Shown here piece by piece: positions 6,885 to 14,982 of a DNA stretch of 15,197 nt. Numbering within the stretch: position 1 is the first letter of the stretch; each line of letters starts with the position of its first letter. Location: positions 1 through 15,197 of the forward strand of contig DATAOB010000099.1 in assembly GCA_036265935.1 (NCBI GenBank), in the 5' to 3' direction. This stretch comes from JAFASC01 sp036265935 (GTDB lineage Bacteria > Pseudomonadota > Alphaproteobacteria > Rhizobiales > Beijerinckiaceae). Position numbers and translations under genes: made by a program. Below the pieces are notes generated by a model. The model was not told the origin of the DNA, did not search any database, and saw only the letters and a program-made list of their open reading frames with translations.

Positions 6885-8007
6885 GAGCGCGCGCGGCGTT
6901 CCGGCAGCGAACGCCAATGCGGACGGCGCCTTCGTGCGCATCGACGGTGTCTCCAAACATTTCGGCGACGTCCCCGCGCTGCAGGATGCAAGCGTCAACA
7001 TTCGCCGCGGCGAAATCCTGACGCTGCTCGGCCCCTCCGGCGGCGGCAAGACGACGCTGCTCAATGTGGTCGCCGGTTTTCTCGCGCCGGATATCGGCTC
7101 GATCCATATTGACGGCCGGCCGGTGACGGATGTTCCGCCTTACCGGCGGGAAATAGGAGTGCTCTTTCAGAACTACGCGCTCTTCCCGCACATGAATGTC
7201 GCCTCGAATGTCGCCTACGGCCTTAAGATGCGCGGCACGCCCAAGGCGGAAATTCAACGCCGGCTCGCGGAAGTGCTCGCGCTCGTGCGGCTCACCGGCT
7301 ACCAGACCCGCAGACCGCGGCAATTGTCGGGCGGCCAACAGCAGCGCGTCGCCCTGGCGCGGGCGCTGGCGATCTCGCCAAAAGTGCTTCTGCTCGACGA
7401 GCCGTTTTCCGCGCTCGATAAAAACCTTCGTGGGTCGATGCAGCTCGAGTTGAAAGACATCCAACGTAAGCTCGGCGTCACGACAATTTTCGTCACCCAC
7501 GACCAGAGCGAGGCGTTGAGTCTTTCCGATCGGATCGCCGTGCTCTCCGAGGGCCGCATTCGTCAGGTCGGCACACCGGATGCCATCTACAGGCGCCCTG
7601 CTGACCGCTTCGTCGCCGGCTTTGTCGGCGATGTCAATGTGTTGCGAGCAGAGCTGGTACGGGTCGAGGGCGAGACAGCATTCGTTGGCCTCGGCGTCGC
7701 GACGCTCGCTGTTCCGGCTGAACCCCTGCGCGGTTTGTCACAAGGCGCGCCAGTCGATCTGTTCTTGCGGCCGGAGCAACTTCATCTCACGGCGCGCGGC
7801 GGGACTTCGTTGTGCGAGGGCGTCATTGCCGCACATTCTTATCAAGGCGGCCACGTCGACATCCATATTGCGAGCGAATCGGCTGTTTACGGCCGCATTC
7901 TCGTTCGTCAGACGCAGTCCGACGCCGCGGCACATTGGCCGGTCGGCGCCGAGGGCGCCATTGGATGTGAAACTCAGGAGGCGGTAGCGTTTCCACCGGA
8001 ACCGTGA
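6865..8007 (+). CDS. ABC transporter ATP-binding protein (PotA-like)
   Basis: A 380-residue ATPase that powers the importer. Seen are Walker A GPSGGGKTT (56-64), the Q-loop glutamine Q102 in FQNYALFP, signature LSGGQQQR (154-161), Walker B LLLDEPFSALD (175-185) and switch histidine H212 in VTHDQSEA. The C-terminal third (about 240-380) has the length and features of the TOBE regulatory domain of the PotA/MalK group. ATG 6865 lies inside the previous gene; ATG 6874 is an in-frame alternative with the same domain content. The first 20 residues are an unusual Ala/Asn-rich lead. The gene ends 2 bp before the stop of the convergent TPP-enzyme gene. Confidence 0.93.
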   Translation: MLKMPAESARGVPAANANADGAFVRIDGVSKHFGDVPALQDASVNIRRGEILTLLGPSGGGKTTLLNVVAGFLAPDIGSIHIDGRPVTDVPPYRREIGVLFQNYALFPHMNVASNVAYGLKMRGTPKAEIQRRLAEVLALVRLTGYQTRRPRQLSGGQQQRVALARALAISPKVLLLDEPFSALDKNLRGSMQLELKDIQRKLGVTTIFVTHDQSEALSLSDRIAVLSEGRIRQVGTPDAIYRRPADRFVAGFVGDVNVLRAELVRVEGETAFVGLGVATLAVPAEPLRGLSQGAPVDLFLRPEQLHLTARGGTSLCEGVIAAHSYQGGHVDIHIASESAVYGRILVRQTQSDAAAHWPVGAEGAIGCETQEAVAFPPEP

Positions 8008-8009
8008 GG

Positions 8010-9701
8010 CTATTCGATGCCGCAGATCACGTTGAGCAAAGCCTGCCGGCGCTCGTTCTTCACGGCATGCAGCGCGCGCTGCAGCGCCGCCGGCAGTGCG
8101 GCGGGTTCCTCGACACGCTCGCCGTAGCCGCCGGCCGCAATGCAGATCTGCTCCAATGCTGGCAATGGGCCGAGGCTCGTAAACGGCAGCTCGTTGCTCC
8201 TAGACGCGAAGCCGTCCGGATACATAGCGAGCGTAGAGCTGCGCACGGCGCCCCACATCGAATTGTTCATGACGACAAACAAAACCGGCAGACCGTGCAT
8301 CGCCGCCGCGTGATGCACGGAGACGGGGTTGCTGAAGAGGTAGGCGCCATCGCCGAGCACCGCCATCGCCTGCCGGTTCGGCGCGGCGAGCTTTGCGCCG
8401 AGCGCGGCGCCGGCGCCCCAGCCGAGACCCGACGCGGCGCTCGAGCCGAAATAGACATCGGGCTTTTCGAACGAGCAGTGTTCGAGCATCAGGGTGTATT
8501 CGTTGACCACAATCGCATCGGCATCTTTGGCGTCGCTGATGCAGCGGCTGACCCAAGCCGGGCTGAGCGGGACACGTGCCGCGGCAGCGGCACCTGTCGC
8601 ATCCCATTGCGCCAGCATCGACGCGCGCTTCGCCGCGATGTCGTCGCGGCGAGCTTTGAGGCGCGATTCATCGAGCCGCCCCGCCAGCGCATCTGTGAGT
8701 CCCGCCAGAATTGCCGCGGTGCTGCCGGTAAGACCGAGATCAGAAGGGAATCCGCGGATCGGAATGCGTGTGAACAGCGGATCGAAGCCGCATTGGATTA
8801 CCTTGCACGAAGGGACGGGCTGCGCCTGCGCCGGAAACCACGGTGCATCGCTTTCGATCACGATGATCAGGTCTGCGTCTGCCACAAGCCGCGTCGGATC
8901 ATAGCCGACATTCATCGGGTGCGAGGAACGCAGCGACAGATATCGCGGCTTATGCTGCGCGACGGGAATCGCGAAGCGCTCGGCGAAAGCGTCGAGCGCC
9001 GCAAAACCGGCGGGATCGCGGCCGCCATTCGCCGCAATGATCAGCGGGCGCTCCGCTGTCGCGAGCCATTCGGCCGCGGTCTCGATCGCGCTTGCATCCG
9101 GCGCAGCAGGCGCCGCCGCATGCAGCCGACTTACCGAAGATACGGACCCTGCCGCAGCGGGTAAGCCAAGAACTTCGCGCGGCAGACTGAGATAAACCGG
9201 ACCGCGCGGCTCGCTCGCGGCAATCGCCAGCGCGCGATCGACCACGGTTTCGAGCTGCTCGGCGTTGCGCAGCTCGTAATCCCATTTGACGAATTCGCGG
9301 ATGAGCCCCGCCTGGTCGTACATTTCCTGCGACCAATGGATATAGCCGTCGCGCGCGCCGAACATGCCGCTCTCGGTAACCGGCGATCGCCCGGCGCTGA
9401 GCAGCATGCCGACATTCTCGCGCGCGGCATTCATGGCGGGACACACCATGTTTGCCGTCCCGACACTCACATGCACCATGACGGCGGGGATTTCGCGCGA
9501 CACCATCGCGTAACCATGCGCCATGCTGACGGCGAGGTTTTCGTGCGTCGCGAGGATCGGGCGCGGGACGGTCACACCCTTCTGCGCCGCCTCGGCATAA
9601 GCTTCGATGATCGGCGCGAAATCCGTCCCGCCATTGCCGAACAGGAAGTTGACGCCGCGCGAGGCGAGAAGCGCGAGATACGCGCCCGCAACAGATTGCA
9701 T
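8010..9701 (-). CDS. Thiamine pyrophosphate-dependent enzyme (acetolactate synthase/benzoylformate decarboxylase superfamily)
   Basis: A 563-residue protein with the three-domain TPP fold. An N-terminal pyrimidine-binding domain has the cofactor-activating glutamate E54 in ATHENLAVSMAHGYA. The middle domain spans about 200-340. A C-terminal pyrophosphate-binding domain has GDGAYLFSN (450-458) through MNN (478-480), the Mg-TPP motif. Such enzymes decarboxylate or ligate 2-oxo acids. It lacks the residues that would allow me to call true IlvB, and there is no small-subunit gene nearby, so biosynthetic acetolactate synthase is unlikely. ATG 9701 has a poor ribosome site. The gene converges on the importer operon with a 2-bp gap and is probably controlled separately from the region near 9702-9800. 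The substrate is unknown; a shared pathway with the transporter is only suggested by proximity. Confidence 0.87.
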   Translation of the reverse strand: MQSVAGAYLALLASRGVNFLFGNGGTDFAPIIEAYAEAAQKGVTVPRPILATHENLAVSMAHGYAMVSREIPAVMVHVSVGTANMVCPAMNAARENVGMLLSAGRSPVTESGMFGARDGYIHWSQEMYDQAGLIREFVKWDYELRNAEQLETVVDRALAIAASEPRGPVYLSLPREVLGLPAAAGSVSSVSRLHAAAPAAPDASAIETAAEWLATAERPLIIAANGGRDPAGFAALDAFAERFAIPVAQHKPRYLSLRSSHPMNVGYDPTRLVADADLIIVIESDAPWFPAQAQPVPSCKVIQCGFDPLFTRIPIRGFPSDLGLTGSTAAILAGLTDALAGRLDESRLKARRDDIAAKRASMLAQWDATGAAAAARVPLSPAWVSRCISDAKDADAIVVNEYTLMLEHCSFEKPDVYFGSSAASGLGWGAGAALGAKLAAPNRQAMAVLGDGAYLFSNPVSVHHAAAMHGLPVLFVVMNNSMWGAVRSSTLAMYPDGFASRSNELPFTSLGPLPALEQICIAAGGYGERVEEPAALPAALQRALHAVKNERRQALLNVICGIE

Positions 9702-9859
9702 CTTGTGCTCTTACGTCTCTCAGCCGCTCAGGATGTGCATCATCGTTTGGGGTGCCGCGCGATCCCGGTCAACCTGAGAGAGGTTGAGCGCGCCGGCGCC
9801 TGCGCGTGGACGCCCGACCAGCCCGCGGAACTTCTCAGCTGAGCCGACGTTGACCCGCC

Positions 9860-9961
9860 GTGCTCACCCTGATGCTATCCTTCGTGCTTTCGACGCTGCT
9901 CCCATCGGCTGCCGTCACCAGCCTGATCTGGCTGGCAGCCACCGACCGGCGCGCCGACTAG
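9860..9961 (+). CDS. Possible 33-residue hydrophobic small protein
   Basis: The frame runs from GTG 9860 (or ATG 9872) to TAG 9959-9961 and encodes a single hydrophobic segment, LSFVLSTLLPSAAVTSLIWL, with a charged tail ATDRRAD. This is the layout of a one-helix membrane peptide with the tail inside. There is no convincing ribosome site, and a stable hairpin overlaps the middle of the frame, both of which weaken the case. No homolog is recognised. Confidence 0.2.
   Translation: MLTLMLSFVLSTLLPSAAVTSLIWLAATDRRAD
9907..9940. other. Two-part hairpin
   Basis: GGCTG (9907-9911) pairs with CAGCC (9936-9940), and CCAGCC (9918-9923) pairs with GGCTGG (9930-9935). This makes 11 stacked pairs with a 6-nt bulge (9912-9917) and the loop TGATCT. 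There is no following T-run. It could be an RNA structure in the leader of the SDR gene or chance pairing. Confidence 0.4.
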
Positions 9962-10057
9962 CACACCCGCCGCCTTCCTGTACGGGTTCGCGACCTGCGC
10001 GCCCGGCTGGGAACGCTAGCTAGTCGCTCCTCGTTTCCGCGAGGGGAGAGCAGGCAC

Positions 10058-10863
10058 ATGGCAAATCGATCCAAGAACGGCGGCCGCGCGCTGATCACCG
10101 GCGCCTCGGGTGGCATCGGTCTCGAACTCGCCCGCGAATTTGCCGCGCATGGTCATTCCGTCATTCTGGTTGCGCGCAACGAGGCGCGGCTCAACGAGGT
10201 CGCCGCCGAACTTGTCCACACGTATGCGGTCGAGGCCAATGTGATCGCCAGCGATCTTGGCGAGCGCAGCGCGCCTCACGCGCTCTTCGGCGAGGTCGCA
10301 CGGCGCAATCTCGAGGTCGACATTCTCGTCAACAACGCCGGACTCATGGAGACCGGCGCGTTCAAGGACGCGGATACCGAGACCCTGCTCGGCATCATCC
10401 AGCTCAACGTCGAGGCGCTGACCGCGCTGACAAGCCTGTTCCTGAAGCCAATGGCGGCGCGGGGTAGGGGCCGCATTCTCAACGTCGCCTCGCTCGCCGG
10501 CTTTCAGCCGCTGCCGAGCATGGCTGTCTATGCCGCGAGCAAGGCTGGCTTACGTGCTGTCGCTGACCGAGGCCCTTGCCGAGGAATTGCGCGGCAAGGG
10601 AGTAACGATGACCGCGCTCTGCCCCGGCTTCACCGACACGAATATGATCGAAAACGCCAAGCGCGAGAACCCGGCGTTCCAGGCGCTTCCCTCCGCCCTG
10701 ATTGCCGATGCGAAATCCGTCGCGCGCGGGCTACCGCGCCCGCATGAGCGGCGATGTCATTCGCGTGCCTGGCCTCGCCTTGCAAATGGCGACAGGTTTG
10801 ATCCAGGCGCAGCGCTCGATCACGCGCACGCTGACCGGTCTGCTCGGGCGCCGCGCTCTGTAG
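10058..10863 (+). pseudogene. Short-chain dehydrogenase/reductase broken by two frameshifts
   Basis: Joined across frames this is a classical SDR of about 267 residues. It has TGASGGIG for NAD(P) binding, VNNAG, catalytic Ser in NVASLAG, and YAASK with Tyr and Lys. The frame then continues as AYVLSLTEALAEEL and CPGFTDTNM, and ends with GYRARMSGDVIRVPG to TAG 10861-10863. The first break is a tandem GGCT duplication (10543-10550). The second is near 10721-10728 in a CG run, best explained by loss of one CG unit. The start ATG 10058 has AGGGGAGA upstream. As written, translation from the start runs out of frame after YAASKA and ends at 10747, losing about the last 100 residues that form the C-terminal substrate region. 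A likely role was oxidation or reduction of a lipid-like or alcohol substrate; specificity is unknown. Sequencing error at the two repeats is the main alternative to true loss. Confidence 0.85.
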
Positions 10864-10894
10864 GTTTCGCCGAAGAAAGCCGGCGCTCCTCCGC

Positions 10895-13800
10895 CTACGC
10901 GGTCTTGCGCTGCGGACCTTGCGAGAGGCTGTCTAAAACCGTTCGCGCCTCGACGAGATCGGGTGCGTCCAATCCTTCCGTGAACCAGGCATAGACGGGC
11001 TCGAGCAGGTTCGTCGCCTCAGCGTCTCGCCCGCGACGTTGCCATAAACGCGCCTGGCTCGTCGCGGCGCGAAGCTCGTGCAGCTTCGAGACCTGGGCTC
11101 GCGCAAGTTCGATCGCTTGCTGGAAGAGGTTCTCGGCGGTGGCTTCTGCCGCGGCGCCGGAGCGCGCGAGATGGAGATCGCCGGCCATTCGCATGAGGTC
11201 GGCGAGAGCGACCTTCTCTCCGGTTTCGTTGGCCAGCGCGATCGCTTCGTCGATTGCGGCGAGGGCGTTTTCGAGGTCGCCGGCGAGTTGGTAGGCGCGC
11301 GCTTTCAGCCCAACGTGATACGGTCGGTAGTACGAGAATTTCATCTCGGCGAAGACTTTCAAGGCATTCTCGATCATCTGAATGCCTTCGGCGAAGCGGC
11401 CCTGCCGCGCCGCCGCAAAACCTCTGAACATATCCGTCCACAGCGACCAGTAGACGATCTTGTGCTCTTTTGCATGCCGCAGGAGCGCGGCGACCGTTTG
11501 TTCCTGCTCGCGATAATCCTGCTGAAATTCGCCGCGCAGCAGCTTGTATCCAAGCAGATGACCCGTCGTCTGGGGATGCTCGAACTCGGCCGCGTAGTCC
11601 AGGCCCTCGCGCTCGACAATCTTGGCCTGCTCGAAATAGCCGCGAAGCGTCAATTGCAGGCTTTCCGTCGCCAGGGCCGCCGAGCGGGGCTCGTACGTGA
11701 ATTGGAATCGCTGCTTTGCGTGGCGCTTGCGGTCGTAAGCGGCAAGCGCTTTCGAACTATGTTCAAGAGCTTCGTCGAGCGAGCCGCCGCTCATCAAAAG
11801 CGCCGCGGAGACGCAAGTCTCGGCACGGGTTTGCAGTTCCGGACCGGCCTGGTCCCTAAACCGTTTGCTGAATTCCAAAGCTTCCGGGGAATGCGATGAG
11901 CCAATGCGATGCAGGTACTGATGATAAAGGACGACCGCAGGCGGGTTTAGCTCCAGTTCATCGGCGAGGCGCGCGGCCCTTTCGATCATCTGCGTCGTCT
12001 CCGACATCAGCCATTTCGCCACGATCATCGGGTTGCACATCGCGCCGGTGATTTCGAGCATTTTAAGTTTGCGCTCGCGCGTCTGCGGCAGAGCGAACAG
12101 AATCTCCAACGCCTTTTGGAAACTGCGGATAGCTTCGAGATTGGCACTGCGCTCGTTCGCCGCTTTGCCGGCTCGGAACCATTGCTCGGCGGCTTTCTCG
12201 GAATCTCCTGCGCCGGCAAAATGGTAGCCGAGTACTTCAGGCGCGACGGTTCCCTCCTCCTCCATGATCGAAGCCAGCGCGGCGTGGAGTTTCTGGCGCT
12301 GGGTGCGCAACAATGTCGAATACGCCGCGTCTTGGACGAGGGCGTGCTTGAAAGTGTAGGTGGCCTCGGGCACCGTGCCGCGCACGAAGATCAGACCGGA
12401 GCCGACCAAAGCATTGAGCGAGCTCTCGATATTTTGCGCGCTTGCGATCCCGCTCGCCTCGCTCATCCGGCGCAGCAAGGCGTATGAAAATTCCCTGCCG
12501 ATGACCGAACCCGCTTGCGCGGTGCCGCGCGCCTCCGGCCCAAGATGATCGAGCCGGGCAATCAGCGAGGCATGCAAGGTGGCCGGGACATGCAGCTCCA
12601 CGGCCGTGGCGCTGCCGCGATATTCGCGCTTGCTCGCGTCCATCAAAGCTTTGCTCAGCTCTTCGGCGAACAGGGGAATGCCATCGGCGCGTTCGGCGAT
12701 CTCGTTGATCATTTCCTCGGGGATGGAGCCGTCCGCGGTCAGAGCCCGCACGAGAGTGGCGCAATCCTCGGTGCGCAATCGGCTGAGCGCCAGAACGGTA
12801 ACATTGGGCTGGCCTGCCCAGGCCGATTGAAATTCCGGCCGGAATGTAAGCAGGAGCAAAACCGGTAATTCGCCGATTCTGGCGATCAGCAGATCGACGA
12901 GTTCCTGCGTCGTCGGATCGATCCAATGCGCGTCGTCGAACAGGATGAAGAGAGGACCATTCTTTGCGAGCGCTTCGATTCTAGCGACAAGCGCCGCAAG
13001 CACTTTCTGACGCCGCTCTTCCGGCGCCAATTCCTCGAAGCCCGCGCGGTGCTGCATCGGCAAGGCGAGAAAATCGGCGATGAAGGGCAGGTATTCCGGA
13101 CTGGCGACAAGCGCGCGCAGCTTTTCAAGCTTCTGTTCGACGCTGTCGCTGTCGGCGAACTTCGCAGCGCGAATGAGATTGTTGGTGACGGGATAGAGCG
13201 CCGTGCTTTCATGCTGCGGGGAGCAGAAATACCGCAGCTCGTCGAAGAGATCCTTGCGGATTCGATTTTCGAGTGCCGAGACAAGCCGTGATTTACCGAC
13301 GCCGGGCTCGCCGGAGATCAAAACCACGCGCCCTTTGCCGGCCTTCGCTTCCTCCCAGCGCTTGACAAGAAGGTCGAGCTCCTCGTCGCGCCCGATCAGC
13401 GGCGTCTTATCGGAGCGCAGCGCTTCGAAGCGGCTTGTGATCGCCGCTTCACCGAAGACATCCCAGCACTCGACCGATGCTTCGAAGCCCTTGAGATTGG
13501 CGGCACTGCGCTCGCTCATTTCGAACAACCGGCCGACGAGGTTTCGCGTCGCGCCGTCGATGACGACGCCGCCGGGCTCGGCGAGAGATTGCAGCCGCGC
13601 GGCGCGGTTGGGCGTCTCGCCCATGACCTGCGGCTCGTGCGAGGCTTTGGAGCCCTCGGCGCGGTCGCCGACGACGACAAGACCGGTCGCAAGCCCGGCG
13701 CGCACTTGCAGCGAGGCGCCCTTCACCTCGACCGACGGCGCCGCCTTGCAGACGAGCAGCGCGGCGCGCAGCGCCCGCTCCGCGTCATCCTCGTGCGCCG

Positions 13801-14251
13801 CCGGATAGCCAAAATAGATGAGCGCTCCGTCGCCCATATATTGGGCGACAAAGCCGCCCTGGGCGCGAACGGTATCGGCAACCATCGCGTGATAGCGCCG
13901 GATGACTTCGCGGAGATCCTCCGGATCGAGGCGCGCCGACAGGGCGGTCGATCCGACAAGATCGCAGAACAGCACGGTCAGATGCCGGCGCTGGGGAGAG
14001 GCCGCAGCCTCGGCTTGCGCGGAACTGGCACCCTCGAGGGCGGCCCGAGCGGGAGGGGGCTGCGGGCTCGGCGAGCCCAGCGCATCGATCGCCGTCAGGA
14101 GCTTGCGGCGATGTCCGACCGCGGTGACGCCCAGTTCTTTCAGGTCGTCGCCGGTGAGTTGCGGCAGCACGTCCGCGTCGATGCCGTTCTCAGCGAAGGA
14201 TTGCGCGTATTGCGCCAATCCCAAGCCGGCCAGCCAGTCACTTACGTCCAT
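10895..14251 (-). CDS. SAM - class III nucleotide cyclase - AAA/STAND ATPase - TPR protein
   Basis: An 1118-residue cytoplasmic signalling protein. Residues 3-58 form a SAM domain (WLAGLGLAQYAQSF, LTGDDLKELGV). Residues 88-268 form a class III adenylate/guanylate cyclase domain with metal aspartates D97 (FCDLVGST) and D141 (YMGDGALIYFGYP), and N215/R219 in PNRAARL for transition-state binding. An AAA/STAND ATPase follows from about 285, with Walker A GEPGVGKS (314-321) and Walker B LFILFDDAHW (434-443). The C-terminal 450 residues are helical repeats of TPR type. The position often held by the adenine-reading lysine, four residues before D141, is Gln137. ATG 14251 is chosen for its ribosome site AAAGGGG; an earlier in-frame start at 14269 adds six residues. 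It is convergent with the broken SDR gene, with a 31-bp gap. It probably makes cAMP in response to an unknown ligand or partner sensed by the repeats. Confidence 0.9.
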   Translation of the reverse strand: MDVSDWLAGLGLAQYAQSFAENGIDADVLPQLTGDDLKELGVTAVGHRRKLLTAIDALGSPSPQPPPARAALEGASSAQAEAAASPQRRHLTVLFCDLVGSTALSARLDPEDLREVIRRYHAMVADTVRAQGGFVAQYMGDGALIYFGYPAAHEDDAERALRAALLVCKAAPSVEVKGASLQVRAGLATGLVVVGDRAEGSKASHEPQVMGETPNRAARLQSLAEPGGVVIDGATRNLVGRLFEMSERSAANLKGFEASVECWDVFGEAAITSRFEALRSDKTPLIGRDEELDLLVKRWEEAKAGKGRVVLISGEPGVGKSRLVSALENRIRKDLFDELRYFCSPQHESTALYPVTNNLIRAAKFADSDSVEQKLEKLRALVASPEYLPFIADFLALPMQHRAGFEELAPEERRQKVLAALVARIEALAKNGPLFILFDDAHWIDPTTQELVDLLIARIGELPVLLLLTFRPEFQSAWAGQPNVTVLALSRLRTEDCATLVRALTADGSIPEEMINEIAERADGIPLFAEELSKALMDASKREYRGSATAVELHVPATLHASLIARLDHLGPEARGTAQAGSVIGREFSYALLRRMSEASGIASAQNIESSLNALVGSGLIFVRGTVPEATYTFKHALVQDAAYSTLLRTQRQKLHAALASIMEEEGTVAPEVLGYHFAGAGDSEKAAEQWFRAGKAANERSANLEAIRSFQKALEILFALPQTRERKLKMLEITGAMCNPMIVAKWLMSETTQMIERAARLADELELNPPAVVLYHQYLHRIGSSHSPEALEFSKRFRDQAGPELQTRAETCVSAALLMSGGSLDEALEHSSKALAAYDRKRHAKQRFQFTYEPRSAALATESLQLTLRGYFEQAKIVEREGLDYAAEFEHPQTTGHLLGYKLLRGEFQQDYREQEQTVAALLRHAKEHKIVYWSLWTDMFRGFAAARQGRFAEGIQMIENALKVFAEMKFSYYRPYHVGLKARAYQLAGDLENALAAIDEAIALANETGEKVALADLMRMAGDLHLARSGAAAEATAENLFQQAIELARAQVSKLHELRAATSQARLWQRRGRDAEATNLLEPVYAWFTEGLDAPDLVEARTVLDSLSQGPQRKTA

Positions 14252-14405
14252 CGAGCCCCTTTGAAGCACATCGCCACCGCATGACGAAAGCCTGCTTCAG
14301 AGAAGCCATCCTAGGACAGAACGGGAAAACCTAGTTACATCCGTAAGATGCAGCACGATGCCGCCGGCCGTCGGTTTCGCGTTGGGCGGGGAGCTGGCCG
14401 GCCTC
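14252..14405. other. Upstream region of the cyclase gene
   Basis: This 154-bp gap lies between the 132-residue gene and the cyclase gene, both on the minus strand. It holds CCTAGG (about 14310-14315) and a second CCTAG (about 14330) but no recognisable promoter. The palindromic CCTCCT-AA-AGGAGG (14402-14415) spans the upstream gene's stop codon. There is no T-tract, so a terminator is uncertain, and read-through as an operon is possible. Confidence 0.35.
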
Positions 14406-14804
14406 CTAAAGGAGGAGCCCTGCCTCCGGTTCTGTGCGCTCGCGTAGCTCCACGGCAAGCGCGAGCAATTCGGACTGGAACTCGTCCGCCAGCCGAAACG
14501 TGGCACGCAAGTGCTCGAACCGCCGCGGATTCCGATCGCGCCAGGCGCGGATACGCCAATCTTCGATGCCCTCGTGCCCGCTCAAATAGCGCGTCAGGAC
14601 CTCGTCCACCGCAAGCGTCGCCATCTCCGCGGCAGCCCGGGGATAGAGCGGGGCGTAGAGCCGAAAGGATTCCGCCGTTTCGCGAATCGCGCCGACTGCG
14701 GCAAAAGAGCCGACGAGATCGAGAAAGGCTTGCGATCGGCGCAGCGCGTCGCCGTCCTCGTGCGCGATCACCTGGATGACCTTGTTCAGAGTCTCCCGTT
14801 CCAT
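14406..14804 (-). CDS. Protein of unknown function, 132 residues
   Basis: A soluble, mostly helical protein without signal peptide, membrane segment or recognised motif. The N-terminus METLN-like helix region (MERETLNKVIQVIAHEDGDALRRSQ) is acidic, and the middle carries SFRLYAPLYPRAAAEMATLAV. The C-terminal half is rich in Arg/Trp (IEDWRIRAWRDRNPRRFEHL) and ends with a long Leu/Glu helix. The start ATG 14804 follows CAGGGA at good spacing, and the frame has an alphaproteobacterial codon look, so it is likely real. It precedes the cyclase gene on the same strand (154-bp gap) and is divergent from the PIG-L gene. A functional link with the cyclase is possible but unsupported by any motif. Confidence 0.65.
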   Translation of the reverse strand: MERETLNKVIQVIAHEDGDALRRSQAFLDLVGSFAAVGAIRETAESFRLYAPLYPRAAAEMATLAVDEVLTRYLSGHEGIEDWRIRAWRDRNPRRFEHLRATFRLADEFQSELLALAVELRERTEPEAGLLL

Positions 14805-14982
14805 GGCATCCCTGTCCGATCCCAGCCGGTGAAGCTTTTCCCGGCTTGCGCCGGAACGCCAGTTAAATATTGTTTAGGTAGCCGCCGCGGGAGCTGAGCA
14901 CCCAATGATTGCGCCGGCGAGACCGTTTGCATCCCGCAGGTTCATCTCTAAAAACGGCGCGCAGCCCGCTTAGAGGAGCGAC
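14805..14982. promoter_or_regulatory. Divergent promoter region
   Basis: These 178 bases lie between the starts of the 132-residue gene (-) and the PIG-L gene (+). The segment includes the only AT-rich patch nearby (GTTAAATATTGTTTAGG, about 14861-14877), a plausible promoter zone. No operator-like palindrome was found. GAGGAG at about 14973-14978 is the ribosome site for the PIG-L gene. Confidence 0.4.

Larger units (their letters stand above)
9702..10057. other. Divergent intergenic region with strong secondary structure
   Basis: These 356 bases separate the TPP-enzyme gene (-) and the broken SDR gene (+) and should carry both promoters, though no clear -35/-10 pair is seen. Structures include the hairpin TCAACC-TGAGAGA-GGTTGA (9769-9787), a two-part hairpin at 9907-9940 and a small hairpin CCTCG/CGAGG (10029-10044) touching the SDR ribosome site. 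A short hydrophobic reading frame lies at 9860-9961. Confidence 0.5.

Noticed and set aside
8004..9164. 386-residue open frame on + opposite the TPP-enzyme gene
   Set aside because: Low-complexity Arg/Ala/His-rich translation with no motif, lying antisense to a gene with full TPP-family motifs. It is a GC-rich shadow frame.
9780..9850. Glycine riboswitch suggested by GAGAGAG and later CTTCTCAG
   Set aside because: The conserved GCCGAAGGAGCAA core between the two elements is absent.
9749..9939. Possible TPP riboswitch on the + strand: GGGGTGCC (9749-9756), CTGAGA (9774-9779) and CCTGATCTGG (9922-9931)
   Set aside because: The words resemble thi-box pieces, but the third is about 140 nt away and the conserved TAAT.CC.GCG.AGGGA block is missing. 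P2 does not close properly. The strand leads to the SDR gene, not the TPP enzyme. An Rfam scan would settle it.
10530..10994. 154-residue open frame as a separate gene
   Set aside because: Its first 65 residues are the out-of-frame continuation of the SDR (LTEALAEEL, CPGFTDTNM); the rest is a wrong frame and overlaps the cyclase stop. It is part of the broken SDR gene.
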